Positions 1 through 9,750 of a DNA stretch of 32,119 bases are shown piece by piece. Under the pieces are notes generated by a model, which was not told where the DNA came from, made no database searches, and saw nothing but the letters and a program-made list of their open reading frames with translations. The DNA is taken from contig DXFG01000058.1 of the NCBI GenBank assembly GCA_019114545.1, positions 1-32,119 on the forward strand, read 5' to 3'. The stretch comes from Candidatus Blautia pullistercoris. GTDB lineage: Bacteria; Bacillota; Clostridia; Lachnospirales; Lachnospiraceae. Positions within the stretch are counted from its first letter, which is position 1. Each line of letters opens with the position of its first letter. The translations under genes were made by a program, and so were the position numbers.

Positions 1-44
1 CCAGTGTTGTCAGCGACTCTAAGTCTACTTTCCTGTTGAATCAT
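1..44 (-). CDS. rplN: 50S ribosomal protein L14 (uL14), N-terminal fragment cut by window edge
   Basis: Reverse strand reads MIQQESRLRVADNT from ATG at 44, preceded by AAGGAGGAA; expected position after rpsQ. Confidence 0.9.
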   Translation of the reverse strand, partial: MIQQESRLRVADNT

Positions 45-100
45 GCTGGGATTCCTCCTTCACGAATTTCCAAACTATATTCCCATAATTGAAAAACCAA

Positions 101-355
101 TTATTTCACTCTTTCTACAACTTCTACAAGTCTCCATCTCTTGTCTTTGGACAGAGGTCTTGTCTCCATAACCTTTACGGTATCACCGATGTTACAGGTA
201 TTCTCTTCGTCATGTGCTTTTAATTTATAGGTTCTCTTTACGATCTTTTTGTAAAGAGGATGTTTTACGTGGTCTTCGATAGCAACGACGATAGTTTTGT
301 CCATCTTGTTGCTGACAACTTTACCAACACGTGTTTTTCTCAGATTTCTTTCCAC
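101..355 (-). CDS. rpsQ: 30S ribosomal protein S17 (uS17)
   Basis: [27 protein letters not shown]... family signature; operon context. Confidence 0.97.
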   Translation of the reverse strand: MERNLRKTRVGKVVSNKMDKTIVVAIEDHVKHPLYKKIVKRTYKLKAHDEENTCNIGDTVKVMETRPLSKDKRWRLVEVVERVK

Positions 356-394
356 GATTATGCTGCTCCTTTCTATCTAATAGGAATTTCTTCC

Positions 395-607
395 TTACGC
401 ATTTGCCTTCTGAGCAATCAGAGTCTGGATTCTAGCGATGTTCTTACGAACCTCTTTAATTCTGCTTGTATTGTCCAGCTGATTTGTTGCATTCTGGAAT
501 CTCAGGTTAAAGAGTTCCTTTTTAGCAGCTACTAATTCTTCCTGTAATTCTGCAGCTGATTTTGTTCTTAAATCTTCTACATAATTTTTAATTTTCACTG
601 TTATCAC
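395..607 (-). CDS. rpmC: 50S ribosomal protein L29 (uL29); start may be the internal GTG giving [10 protein letters not shown]
   Basis: [31 protein letters not shown] signature; context. Confidence 0.95.
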   Translation of the reverse strand: MITVKIKNYVEDLRTKSAAELQEELVAAKKELFNLRFQNATNQLDNTSRIKEVRKNIARIQTLIAQKANA

Positions 608-1019
608 CGCCTTCTAAGTCTGCACGAGAAACGATTTTACATTTGACTGGCAACTTATGCATTGCAAGACGTAATGCCTCACGGGCTGTTTCTTCCGGAA
701 CGCCTGCGATTTCAAACATTACTCTGCCTGGCTTTACAACTGCTACCCAGTATTCTAAGGCACCTTTTCCGGAACCCATACGTGTTTCTGCTGGTTTTGC
801 TGTTACTGGTTTGTCTGGGAAAATCTTGATCCAAACTTTACCGCCACGTTTGATATAACGAGTCATGGCAACACGGGCAGCCTCGATCTGGTTGGATTTA
901 ATCCAGCAAGGCTCTGTTGCAACCAGACCGAATTCACCGTAGTTGATTTTATTTCCTCTTAACGCTTTTCCTCTCATGGAGCCACGGAATTGTTTACGAC
1001 GTTTTACTCTTTTTGGCAT
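588..1019 (-). CDS. rplP: 50S ribosomal protein L16 (uL16)
   Basis: [23 protein letters not shown]; start trimmed from 1025 to the MPKRVK ATG. Confidence 0.97.
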   Translation of the reverse strand: MPKRVKRRKQFRGSMRGKALRGNKINYGEFGLVATEPCWIKSNQIEAARVAMTRYIKRGGKVWIKIFPDKPVTAKPAETRMGSGKGALEYWVAVVKPGRVMFEIAGVPEETAREALRLAMHKLPVKCKIVSRADLEGGDNSEN

Positions 1020-1027
1020 TAACATAA

Positions 1028-1684
1028 TTATTTATCGCTCCCTTCCTTAGTTCCTTTTGTTGGAAGTACTTCGCCATTGTAGACCCATGTCTTAACGCCA
1101 ACTTTGCCGTAAGTGGTATCTGCTTCAGCGAAACCATAGTCGATATCTGCTCTTAAAGTCTGAAGGGGAATGGTTCCCTCGATGTAAAATTCTGTACGGG
1201 CCATATCCGCTCCGCCCAGACGTCCGGATACGGAAGTTTTGATTCCCTTTGCGCCGGCTTTCATTGTTCTGGACATTGCAGACTTCATAGCACGACGGAA
1301 GGAAATACGGTTCTCAAGCTGAAGAGCAATGTTCTCTGCTACCAGCTGAGCGTCTTTATCCGGTCTCTTTACTTCTTTGATGTCAACAACTAATTTCTTA
1401 TCTGTATATTTCTGTAATTCAGCTTTCACTTTCTCGATTTCAGAACCGCCTTTACCGATTACTACTCCCGGTTTTGCAGTGTAAACAATCACTTTTACTC
1501 TGTCAGAAGCTCTCTCGATTTCGATTCTGGAGATGCCTGCGCTGTATAATTTCTTTTTCAGAAATGTTCTGATATTATAATCTTCCACTAAGTTGTCAGC
1601 GAAATCGCCTTCAGCATACCATTTGGAATCCCAGTCTTTGATAACGCCGACTCTGAGTCCGTGTGGGTTAACCTTCTGTCCCAT
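1028..1684 (-). CDS. rpsC: 30S ribosomal protein S3 (uS3)
   Basis: [32 protein letters not shown]. Confidence 0.98.
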   Translation of the reverse strand: MGQKVNPHGLRVGVIKDWDSKWYAEGDFADNLVEDYNIRTFLKKKLYSAGISRIEIERASDRVKVIVYTAKPGVVIGKGGSEIEKVKAELQKYTDKKLVVDIKEVKRPDKDAQLVAENIALQLENRISFRRAMKSAMSRTMKAGAKGIKTSVSGRLGGADMARTEFYIEGTIPLQTLRADIDYGFAEADTTYGKVGVKTWVYNGEVLPTKGTKEGSDK

Positions 1685-1695
1685 GATATTCCTCC

Positions 1696-2082
1696 TTATC
1701 TCTCATCCAATACAACTGTGATATGGCAGTTTCTCTTTAAGATTCTGTAAGCTCTGCCCTGTGCTCTCGGTTTGATTCTCTTCATTGTAGGTGCTTTGTT
1801 AGCGTAGCACTCTGCAATGTAAAGATTTTCCGGATTCATACCATTGTTGTTCTCAGCATTTGCAATAGCTGATTCCAGTAATTTTTTGATCACGCTGGAA
1901 GCGTATCTTGGATTGTATGTTAAGATACCAAGTGCAGTCTGCACGTCTTTGCCACGGATAACATCCAGTACGTAGCAAGCTTTCTGTACGGACATTCTTG
2001 CGTAGGATAACTTTGCAGAGGGTCTTGTATCTTTATTAGCATTTCTTGCTCTTTTAATCTGACTTCTATGTCCTTTTGCCAT
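1696..2082 (-). CDS. rplV: 50S ribosomal protein L22 (uL22)
   Basis: [29 protein letters not shown]...; context. Confidence 0.97.
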   Translation of the reverse strand: MAKGHRSQIKRARNANKDTRPSAKLSYARMSVQKACYVLDVIRGKDVQTALGILTYNPRYASSVIKKLLESAIANAENNNGMNPENLYIAECYANKAPTMKRIKPRAQGRAYRILKRNCHITVVLDER

Positions 2083-2104
2083 GATAAAAGCCTCCTTTCA
2101 AATA

Positions 2105-2386
2105 TTAACGAACACCTGATTTTTTCTCGTCTTTGCCGTGTCCTCTATAAGTTCTTGTAGCAACAAACTCACCAAGTTTGTGGCCAACCATATCTTCTGT
2201 AATATAAACCGGCACATGTTTTCTTCCGTCGTGAACAGCGATTGTATGTCCAACGAAGGAAGGGAAAATTGTGGAACGACGTGACCAGGTTTTAATAACT
2301 GTCTTATCGCCGGCAGCATTCATAGCGTCTACTTTTTTCAGTAAGCTTTTATCTGCGAACGGTCCTTTTTTTAATGAACGAGCCAT
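2105..2386 (-). CDS. rpsS: 30S ribosomal protein S19 (uS19)
   Basis: [23 protein letters not shown]. Confidence 0.98.
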   Translation of the reverse strand: MARSLKKGPFADKSLLKKVDAMNAAGDKTVIKTWSRRSTIFPSFVGHTIAVHDGRKHVPVYITEDMVGHKLGEFVATRTYRGHGKDEKKSGVR

Positions 2387-2400
2387 TGTCTTACCTCCTA

Positions 2401-3246
2401 TTATTTAGCTAATGTTTTGCCATCTCTTCTTCTTACAATTAACTTGTTAGACTGTTTGTTTTTCTTTCTTGTCTTCAAGCCAAGAGCCGGTTTGCCCCAT
2501 GGAGTACATGGACCTGGGCGTCCGATACCGGTCTTACCTTCACCACCACCATGTGGATGATCGTTGGGGTTCATAACAGAACCACGAACGGTAGGTCTGA
2601 TGCCCATGTGACGTTTACGTCCTGCTTTACCGATGTTGATAAGGCTGTGCTCGCCGTTTCCTACTACGCCGATAGATGCGCGGCAGTTTAAAGGAACCAT
2701 TCTCATTTCGCCTGATGGAAGACGAAGTGTTGCATATTTTCCTTCTTTTGCCATTAACTGTGCTCCGTTACCAGCAGAACGAACCAGCTGTCCGCCTTTG
2801 CCCGGATACAGTTCAATGTTGTGTACCATAGTACCAACGGGAATACTAGCTAAAGGCAGGCAGTTTCCAGGTCTTACCTCGGCATTCTCGCCGTTCATGA
2901 TCTTCATGCCAACCTTTAATCCTTCTGGAGCTAAGATATATGCTTTCTCACCGTCTGCATATGCGATCAGAGCGATGTTAGCTGTTCTGTTCGGATCATA
3001 TTCGATAGTCTTAACTGTTGCAGGGATATCGTCTTTTCTTCTCTTGAAGTCAACGATTCTGTATTTTGTTCTGTTTCCGCCTCCGCGGTGTCTTACTGTG
3101 ATTTTACCTTGATTATTACGTCCAGCATTTTTCTTTAAGGACACAACCAGAGATTTCTCTGGAGTTGAGGTTGTGATCTCGCTGAAATCAGAACCTGTCA
3201 TGTGTCTTCTGGAAGGTGTATATGGGCTGTAGGTTTTAATTCCCAT
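2401..3246 (-). CDS. rplB: 50S ribosomal protein L2 (uL2)
   Basis: [25 protein letters not shown]...; start trimmed from 3264 to MGIKTY, preceded by AAAGGAGAG. Confidence 0.98.
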   Translation of the reverse strand: MGIKTYSPYTPSRRHMTGSDFSEITTSTPEKSLVVSLKKNAGRNNQGKITVRHRGGGNRTKYRIVDFKRRKDDIPATVKTIEYDPNRTANIALIAYADGEKAYILAPEGLKVGMKIMNGENAEVRPGNCLPLASIPVGTMVHNIELYPGKGGQLVRSAGNGAQLMAKEGKYATLRLPSGEMRMVPLNCRASIGVVGNGEHSLINIGKAGRKRHMGIRPTVRGSVMNPNDHPHGGGEGKTGIGRPGPCTPWGKPALGLKTRKKNKQSNKLIVRRRDGKTLAK

Positions 3247-3475
3247 TACTGTCTCTCCTTTCATATCCGCCAGCCGGCAACATGCCCTGGCGTTTCTTTG
3301 CCGCAGCCAAATATCGGATTAATTTTTCTTGACTGCTGTAGTTATCATCGTAGTTTGTACGGGTATGTTCACTCAACTAAACTCGGCTGTCGCCTTCAGC
3401 TCTGCCTTGTCAAGGTCCGTGAACGGGGTCCGACTAAGGCTCAACTATCGCCTGACGGCTCTGTTTCGCCAAGTC

Positions 3476-3775
3476 TTATAACCCCTCAAAAATTTCAATA
3501 TCTTTGCTATCTTCTGTAAGAGTTACGATAGCTTTCTTTGTCTTAGCTGTTTTCCCGAAGGTCATTCCTCTTCTTTTTGTCTTGCCATCTAAGTTCATGG
3601 TGTTGACAGATTTTACTTTTGTTCCTTCGAACATTTTTTCAACAGCTTCTTTGATCATGGTCTTGTTAGCCTCTGTGTGCACTAAGAAAGTATATTTCTT
3701 CTCGCCCATGGCTGCCATGCTCTTCTCTGTTACAATCGGTTTCAGGATTACATCATAATACTGTACGTTTGCCAT
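3476..3775 (-). CDS. rplW: 50S ribosomal protein L23 (uL23)
   Basis: [27 protein letters not shown]. Confidence 0.97.
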   Translation of the reverse strand: MANVQYYDVILKPIVTEKSMAAMGEKKYTFLVHTEANKTMIKEAVEKMFEGTKVKSVNTMNLDGKTKRRGMTFGKTAKTKKAIVTLTEDSKDIEIFEGL

Positions 3776-4395
3776 TATGCGTATACCTCCTCAATTGCTG
3801 CTGCAGAAGCTTTTGTCAGGATCAGTGTATTGTATTTCAGTACATCGTATACGTTGATAGTACCTGGTAATGCTGTGATCACATCCGGAATATTTCTTGC
3901 GGACAGTACCACGTTCTGATCGTTATCAGCCAGAACAACCATTGCTTTAGAAACATTCAGGTTATTCAGCACGTTCTGCATTGCCTTTGTCTTAATTTCA
4001 TCTAATTTCAGATCTTCCAGAACGATCAGCTTATTCTCCTGTACTTTGCTTGTCAGTACAGATTTCAGAGCTGCTCTTCTTTCTTTTTTATTCATCTTCA
4101 GAGAATAATCTCTAGGTGTTGGTGCGAATACCACACCGCCGCCTGTCCACTGTGGAGCTCTTGTTGAACCCTGTCTTGCATGACCGGTTCCTTTCTGTCT
4201 CCAGGGTTTTCTTCCGCCGCCGGATACTTCAGAACGTGTTTTTGCCTTCTGTGTACCCTGACGATTATTTGCAAGCTGACGAACAACAGCTAAATGTACT
4301 AAGTGGTCGTTGATCTCTACACCGAACACCGCATCGTTTAATTCCATTGTTCCAACTTCTTTGCCTTCCATATTATAAACAGATACGTTTGCCAT
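3775..4395 (-). CDS. rplD: 50S ribosomal protein L4 (uL4)
   Basis: [25 protein letters not shown]...; start trimmed from 4416. Confidence 0.97.
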   Translation of the reverse strand: MANVSVYNMEGKEVGTMELNDAVFGVEINDHLVHLAVVRQLANNRQGTQKAKTRSEVSGGGRKPWRQKGTGHARQGSTRAPQWTGGGVVFAPTPRDYSLKMNKKERRAALKSVLTSKVQENKLIVLEDLKLDEIKTKAMQNVLNNLNVSKAMVVLADNDQNVVLSARNIPDVITALPGTINVYDVLKYNTLILTKASAAAIEEVYA

Positions 4396-4424
4396 TTGTA
4401 TGGTCCTCCTTTCCAACGAAAACT

Positions 4425-5054
4425 TTATTTGCCGGCTTTCACTGTTTCTTTAACGGTAACTAAGGATTTCTTAGGTCCTGGAACAGCGCCTTTTACCAGA
4501 AGCAGATTGTTTTCAGCATCTACTCTTACGATCTCAAGGTTCTGTACAGTCACTTTTACATGTCCCATCTGTCCTGGCATTCCTTTTCCTTTGAATACCT
4601 TGGAAGGATCAGAACAAGCGCCGTTGGAACCTGCGTGACGGTGATATTTAGAACCGTGAGCCATAGGTCCTCTGGACTGTCCGTGTCTCTTGATGGCACC
4701 CTGGAATCCTTTACCTTTGCTGATAGCAGTAGCATCGATCTTGTCCCCTGCTGCAAAGATGTCAGCTTTGATTTCCTGTCCTAAAGAGTATTCGCCTTCC
4801 AGCTTTAACTCCCTTACATATCTTCTGCAGGAAACTCCGGCTTTGTCAAAGTGTCCTTTCATTGGCTTATTCACAAGATTTTCTCTCTTGTCGCCAAAGC
4901 CAACCTGTACTGCTTCATATCCATCGTTGTCCATGGTCTTAACCTGTGTTACCACACAAGGACCAGCCTGCAATACAGTTACTGGAGTCAACACTCCGTC
5001 TTCGTTGAAGATTTGAGTCATTCCGACTTTAGTAGCTAAGATTGCTTTCTTCAT
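4425..5054 (-). CDS. rplC: 50S ribosomal protein L3 (uL3)
   Basis: [35 protein letters not shown]. Confidence 0.98.
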   Translation of the reverse strand: MKKAILATKVGMTQIFNEDGVLTPVTVLQAGPCVVTQVKTMDNDGYEAVQVGFGDKRENLVNKPMKGHFDKAGVSCRRYVRELKLEGEYSLGQEIKADIFAAGDKIDATAISKGKGFQGAIKRHGQSRGPMAHGSKYHRHAGSNGACSDPSKVFKGKGMPGQMGHVKVTVQNLEIVRVDAENNLLLVKGAVPGPKKSLVTVKETVKAGK

Positions 5055-5171
5055 TTTTTACCTCCTGTGAATCTACAGCGGATTACACTGTGTTGTGCAA
5101 TCATCCTAGACAAACAGTCGATATATAGTTCTATATCAACCTTGTAAGGATAATCTCTTCATCAAACAGAA

Positions 5172-5489
5172 TTATTTCTGTTTCATCTTGATATCAATAT
5201 ACACACCTGCAGGCATCTCCAGTCTTGCCAGAGCGTCTACTGTTTTCTGTGTTGGTGCGATGATATCGATCAGTCTTTTATGAGTTCTCTGCTCGAACTG
5301 TTCTCTGGAATCTTTGTCTTTGTGAACCGCACGCAGGATTGTCACAACCTCTTTCTTTGTAGGAAGGGGAACCGGTCCGCTAACAGTTGCTCCATTCTTC
5401 TTAACAGTTTCGATGATTTTGCCTGCAGACGCATCTACTAACTGATGGTCGTAAGCTTTTAAAGTGATTCTCATTACTTGACTTGCCAT
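5172..5489 (-). CDS. rpsJ: 30S ribosomal protein S10 (uS10)
   Basis: [44 protein letters not shown]; start trimmed from 5546; RBS AAAGGAGGAG upstream. Confidence 0.97.
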   Translation of the reverse strand: MASQVMRITLKAYDHQLVDASAGKIIETVKKNGATVSGPVPLPTKKEVVTILRAVHKDKDSREQFEQRTHKRLIDIIAPTQKTVDALARLEMPAGVYIDIKMKQK

Positions 5490-5524
5490 AAAAAAAGTCT
5501 CCTCCTTTTCGCACTTTTTGTAGT

Positions 5525-5629
5525 ACGACAAGCGGCGACTGTACACATTCCCGTGTGTGTCATCTCAAATCTGCACACACTCCCACTCATTCGTGGTAAG
5601 TCTCTTGATGTTATACAGTGACTTGTCGT
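5525..5629 (-). ncRNA. Candidate structured 5' leader of the S10 operon (multi-branch element)
   Basis: Minus-strand pairings: ACGACAAG(5629-5622)/CTTGTCGT(5532-5525), ACTGTA(5619-5614)/TACAGT(5543-5538), CCAC/GTGG (5596-5583), GTGTGTG(5580-5574)/CACACAC(5559-5553). Confidence 0.6.
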
Positions 5630-5719
5630 CAGTTTCCTAACTTGACATTCGCTCCACGGAAAACCTGCCACATAGGCAGCAACCTCACGCTTCATAGCTA
5701 TCATGTCACAGCACTTGTT

Positions 5720-5748
5720 AGTATAATAGAAGTTTTTCCAGATTGCAA
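5720..5748 (-). promoter_or_regulatory. Predicted housekeeping promoter of the S10 operon
   Basis: Minus strand TTGCAA (5748-5743), 17-nt spacer, TATACT (5725-5720). Confidence 0.7.
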
Positions 5749-5796
5749 GCTTTTTTTCTCTGGTTTTGTATTTTTTTTGTATTTTTTTCCATACAT

Positions 5797-5834
5797 AAAA
5801 AGCACCGGAAACAATTTTGTTTCCGATGCTTTTC
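5797..5834 (-). terminator. Intrinsic terminator (probably bidirectional)
   Basis: Minus strand AAAAGCATCGGAAACAAAATTGTTTCCGGTGCTTTTTAT: strong stem plus U-run between the 5908 gene and the S10 promoter. Confidence 0.8.
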
Positions 5835-5907
5835 CTTCTATATAATATATGAAACGAGTGTACTGACACAGCCATAATTCAACGAATGACTTGTCTGATA
5901 TATACCA

Positions 5908-7116
5908 TTAAAGAATATCTGAGTAATCCAGCAGTGTAACCTGATTATCTTTATCCTCTTTTACTTCAGGAGTATCTCCTGCAGCCTGTGCTTTCGCCAG
6001 GAGTTCTTCTATTGTAGGCGCATTAGGAACAGATTCTGGATTGAAGCTTCTCTCTTCTTCCAGGGTCTCAGGAATTTCCTCAGGCTCCTCCTCTTCCTGG
6101 GCTTCTGCCTCTGCTTCCATCTCTTCTTCCGGTTTTTCTTCTTCTGCTGCTATTTCCTCTAAAGATTCTGTTTCTTCAGAAAGAGGAACATCCCATTCTT
6201 CCTGTTGGATTTCTTCCGGAACTTCCTGGATTTCATCAGGAATGTTTTCCTGGTCTAAACTGCTGATATCCGGCATCACGATAGTGGCATCCGGAACCTG
6301 CTCCGGTTCACTGATCTTGGAAACACCTGCAGCTACAGAAGACATGGCCTCTTCCACTGCTTTATCAAGATCTTCTTCCGTTGAAAAATTTTCCCGGGAA
6401 ACTGTCTCTTCAAAATCCTGATCTTCAGAAAGCCCTTCTTCTGTTTCTTCTGTTTCTTCTGTTTCTTCTTCCTCTTCGTCCTCTTCCCGAATCCCTTTTC
6501 TCGCCATTTTTCTGCGGCGTTTTTCTTCCTTTTTCAGTCTTCTGCGTTCCCGGCGAGAAAGAACCTCTTCTTCCTCCTCATCTTCCCTTTCGTCTTCTTC
6601 CTGAGAATCTTCTTCATCCTCCTCGTCATCCTCTTCCTCGTCTCTGTCTTTTCGCCAGATCTCAGAAAGAATAAACAGAATAATCAGGAAGACAATTCCC
6701 AAGCCTACAACGATCAGACCTTCTGTACTCTGAAGAGCGATAGCTCCATAGCCGATAAAGGGAACCACCAATACCACTCTGGGGACAGATTTCTGTATCG
6801 TAATGTTCTGCTCGTCGCTGTTCCTGTTATAAGGATCGCTCACTCTGTAGGCGCCTGCACTGGCATCCATATCTGTAATCTCATAGATATAATCGCTGGA
6901 ACCTTCGCTGTAGATAATCCGGTCGCCCACCTCCAGGTCACCGGCATCCGTGCTCCGCCCATAGGCTACGGATCCTACCGGAAGGTTTGTATCGGTCTCC
7001 GTATTATCATTCATGACCGTATCTACTCCTGCAAAAGGAGGCACCAGCAGTGCAGCCGCTACAGCAATGGCAGCGATCACCACCAGGTTTACAATGATCT
7101 TCAAAAATTTTGACAT
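5908..7116 (-). CDS. Signal peptidase (S26/SipW)-like membrane protein with long acidic C-terminal region; probably non-catalytic
   Basis: N-terminal TM, LPVGSVAYGRSTDAGDLEVGDRIIY and VPFIGYGAI motifs resembling S26B peptidases, second TM, then about 230 aa rich in Glu/Asp. Confidence 0.6.
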   Translation of the reverse strand: MSKFLKIIVNLVVIAAIAVAAALLVPPFAGVDTVMNDNTETDTNLPVGSVAYGRSTDAGDLEVGDRIIYSEGSSDYIYEITDMDASAGAYRVSDPYNRNSDEQNITIQKSVPRVVLVVPFIGYGAIALQSTEGLIVVGLGIVFLIILFILSEIWRKDRDEEEDDEEDEEDSQEEDEREDEEEEEVLSRRERRRLKKEEKRRRKMARKGIREEDEEEEETEETEETEEGLSEDQDFEETVSRENFSTEEDLDKAVEEAMSSVAAGVSKISEPEQVPDATIVMPDISSLDQENIPDEIQEVPEEIQQEEWDVPLSEETESLEEIAAEEEKPEEEMEAEAEAQEEEEPEEIPETLEEERSFNPESVPNAPTIEELLAKAQAAGDTPEVKEDKDNQVTLLDYSDIL

Positions 7117-7192
7117 TTTTTATACTCCTTACTTTACAGCTTGGCCGTTATATTTTGTGATTTGTTTTATCTTATCATTTTTCAGCCAGGAT

Positions 7193-7275
7193 GTATAGAG
7201 CGAATTTTCAATAACGATTCCGTCATAAGTGAATCTAAGCTACATGGCTGAATCGTTACGAATTTTCAGCTATAC
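7193..7275. repeat. Intergenic palindromic element with nested inverted and direct repeats
   Basis: GTATAG(7193-7198)/CTATAC(7270-7275); direct repeat CGAATTTTCA (7201-7210, 7259-7268); TAACGATTC(7212-7220)/GAATCGTTA(7250-7258). Confidence 0.6.
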
Positions 7276-7281
7276 TAACTC

Positions 7282-8661
7282 TTACATGTCTTTCAGGAAA
7301 GCACAGTATCCTCTGTATGCCTCATAGATATCTACTTTGCTGGCGATTTCCCATGGAGAATGCATGTTCAGTACTGGCACACCGCAGTCAATAACTTCCA
7401 TATTATAGTTTGCCAGAATATAGGCGATAGTTCCTCCGCCGCCCTGGTCCACCTTACCCAGTTCTGCGGTCTGGAAAGCTACATGATTTTCTTCCATAAC
7501 TTTGCGCAGCTTTGCTATGTATTCCGGATTGGCATCATTTGATCCGCTCTTTCCACGGGAACCTGTATATTTATTAAAAGTAATTCCATGGCCCAGGTAT
7601 GCTGCGTTCTTTTTCTCCATAACCTCCGGGTAGTTGGGGTCAAAGGCAGCGCTGACATCAGAAGACAGCATCATGGAATTTTTTAAAGCTCTTCTCAAAA
7701 GCAGTTCGCTGTACTGTCCTGCAGCATTCATAACCTCTGCAGTTGTGTTTTCGAAGAACCGGGACTGCATGCCGGTAGCACCTACGCTTCCGATCTCTTC
7801 TTTATCCACTAAAAGGCACACCGAAGTATATTTCACCTTATCCTGGGCCAGCATAGCCATAAAAGAAGGATACGCACATACACGGTCATCATGTCCGTAG
7901 GCCATGATCATGCTTCTGTCCAGACCGTAATCTTTTGCCGGTCCTGCCGGAACCACTTCCAGTTCTGCGGAAAGAAAGTCCTCTTCCTGGATTCCGTATT
8001 TCTCCTCCAACAGTTTCAGGATCCGGGCTTTCACCGGCTCTTTCTCTTCTTCCCCTGTTTCTAAAGGAATACTTCCCACAAGTACATCCAGATTTTCTCC
8101 CTCTACGACTTCCGCTGCATTTTTCTGCATCTGTTTTCCGGAAAGATGGATCAGAAGGTCTGAGATACCTACCACCGGATCATCCTCTTTCTCTCCCACA
8201 ACTACCGGAATAATCTCTCCACTCTTCTTTGCTACCACACCGTGAAGGGCCATGGGCAGAGTCACCCACTGGTATTTCTTCACACCTCCATAATAATGGG
8301 TATCCAAAAGAGCCAGCTCTGTATCTTCATATAAAGGATTCTGTTTCAGATCCAGTCTGGGTGAATCTACATGGGCTCCCAGGATCCGCATTCCCTTTTC
8401 TATAGGTTCCTCGCCGATGATGTACATTGCCAGAGTCTTCCCCATATTATTGGCATAAACTTTATCTCCCGGCTTCAGCTCTGTTCCCTGAGCGGTTATC
8501 TCTTCCAGATTTCTGTAGCCTGCTTTCTCCGCCATTTTTATCATTTCGGAAACACATTCTCTTTCTGTTTTGCAGCAGCTCATAAAATCTTTATATGCTC
8601 CACAGAAATCAAAAACTTCTTTTTTATCTGTGTATTTTTTCCATGCATTTTCCGTCTTCAT
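7282..8661 (-). CDS. M18 family aminopeptidase
   Basis: ILGAHVDSPRLDLKQNPLYED, AYGHDDRVCAYPS, DKEEIGSVGATGMQS, PVLNMHSPWEIASKVD; start at MKTENAWKKY. Confidence 0.92.
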   Translation of the reverse strand: MKTENAWKKYTDKKEVFDFCGAYKDFMSCCKTERECVSEMIKMAEKAGYRNLEEITAQGTELKPGDKVYANNMGKTLAMYIIGEEPIEKGMRILGAHVDSPRLDLKQNPLYEDTELALLDTHYYGGVKKYQWVTLPMALHGVVAKKSGEIIPVVVGEKEDDPVVGISDLLIHLSGKQMQKNAAEVVEGENLDVLVGSIPLETGEEEKEPVKARILKLLEEKYGIQEEDFLSAELEVVPAGPAKDYGLDRSMIMAYGHDDRVCAYPSFMAMLAQDKVKYTSVCLLVDKEEIGSVGATGMQSRFFENTTAEVMNAAGQYSELLLRRALKNSMMLSSDVSAAFDPNYPEVMEKKNAAYLGHGITFNKYTGSRGKSGSNDANPEYIAKLRKVMEENHVAFQTAELGKVDQGGGGTIAYILANYNMEVIDCGVPVLNMHSPWEIASKVDIYEAYRGYCAFLKDM

Positions 8662-8773
8662 GCTTATCCGCCTCCTGTTATACATTTTTTCATAGCTATT
8701 TCGATTCTACTACAACTTTCCGCTGATTGCAAGGCAGGGGTTGCTTCTTCCAGGCTTATCTTATATAATTAGC

Positions 8774-9631
8774 ATGAATTCTGAACGAAAGGCGGCACCT
8801 GTTTTGAAAAACAAAATCAAAGCCATTGAAGACCTGTCGCTGAACGCCTGGCCTTCACATCAAATGCAGATCTATGACGGTTGGATCCTTCGTTTTTCTT
8901 ATTTTTATACCCATCGGACAAACTGCATCGAGCAGATCGGCCCCTCCACTATCCCTCTTCAGGACAAATTAGATTACTGTGAAGAAGTCTATGAGAGATG
9001 GGGCACTCCTGCCATCTATAAGATCACGCCTCTGATCAACAGTTCTTTTGACCAGAAACTTACGGAAAGAGGCTACCACATCGCTCACATCACGGAGGTC
9101 ATGACCATGGAACTTGGCGGTCCTCTGCCTGGCGGGATCCCATGGAAAGTGGAACTTTCCCCCAGGATCACCTCACGTTGGCTGGATGCCCTCTTTGCCA
9201 TGAAAGGAACCGTAAATCAGATACACCGAAAAATCGTTCCTTCCATGTATGCGGCAATCCCCAAGGATGTTATTGCCGCTTCCGTTTTTGACAAGGACCA
9301 GGTAATCGGCACCGGCCTTGGCATATTGGACAGGGATTATGTAGGGCTTTATGCCATCCATGTATCTGAAAAATACCGGGGCCATCATATCGGACAATCA
9401 ATCTGCCGCTCTCTGTTAAATGCAGCGGCCCGGCAGGGGGCTTCTTCTGCCTATCTTCAGGTGGTCAAAGGGAATGAAGCCGCTAAAAATCTTTACCGTT
9501 CCCTGGGGTTTGAAGATTTCTATACATATTGGTTCCGGCAGCAGTATCCTGTTAAAAAATGGGAAAATCAGCCGGTAGAAAGTCCGGAAGCATTGCAGCA
9601 GCTGCAACAGACGTCAGGAGCTCTTAGTTGA
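8774..9631 (+). CDS. GNAT family N-acetyltransferase
   Basis: C-terminal GNAT motifs: VGLYAIHVSEKYRGHHIGQSICRSLLNAAARQGASSAYLQVVKGNEAAKNLYRSLGFEDFYTYWFR. Confidence 0.85.
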   Translation: MNSERKAAPVLKNKIKAIEDLSLNAWPSHQMQIYDGWILRFSYFYTHRTNCIEQIGPSTIPLQDKLDYCEEVYERWGTPAIYKITPLINSSFDQKLTERGYHIAHITEVMTMELGGPLPGGIPWKVELSPRITSRWLDALFAMKGTVNQIHRKIVPSMYAAIPKDVIAASVFDKDQVIGTGLGILDRDYVGLYAIHVSEKYRGHHIGQSICRSLLNAAARQGASSAYLQVVKGNEAAKNLYRSLGFEDFYTYWFRQQYPVKKWENQPVESPEALQQLQQTSGALS

Positions 9632-9649
9632 GACCTGACTGCTAAAACA

Positions 9650-9712
9650 AACCCGGCAGCCGGGACGAATTGGAAACCCACTTTTTGTTCCATTCCTTCC
9701 GGCTGCCGGGGC
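9650..9712 (-). terminator. Long stem-loop terminator downstream of the crh-like gene
   Basis: Perfect CCCGGCAGCCGG...CCGGCTGCCGGG arms with inner pairing, followed on the minus strand by TTTGTTTT. Confidence 0.65.
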
Positions 9713-9750
9713 AGTATTTAAATCTTCAGTTCAAGTAAGACATTCCACCA

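Noticed and set aside
3202-3519. 105-aa plus-strand ORF in the rplW-rplB spacer
   Set aside because: Opposite strand to the operon, no RBS, overlaps rplB and rplW ends; the spacer is better explained as RNA structure.
5474-5875. 133-aa minus-strand ORF extending rpsJ upstream
   Set aside because: It runs through the predicted promoter and structured leader of the S10 operon and is not protein-like.
6041-6421. Ser-rich 126-aa plus-strand ORF
   Set aside because: Antisense shadow of the Glu-rich tail encoded on the minus strand (GAA/GAG read as TTC/CTC frames).
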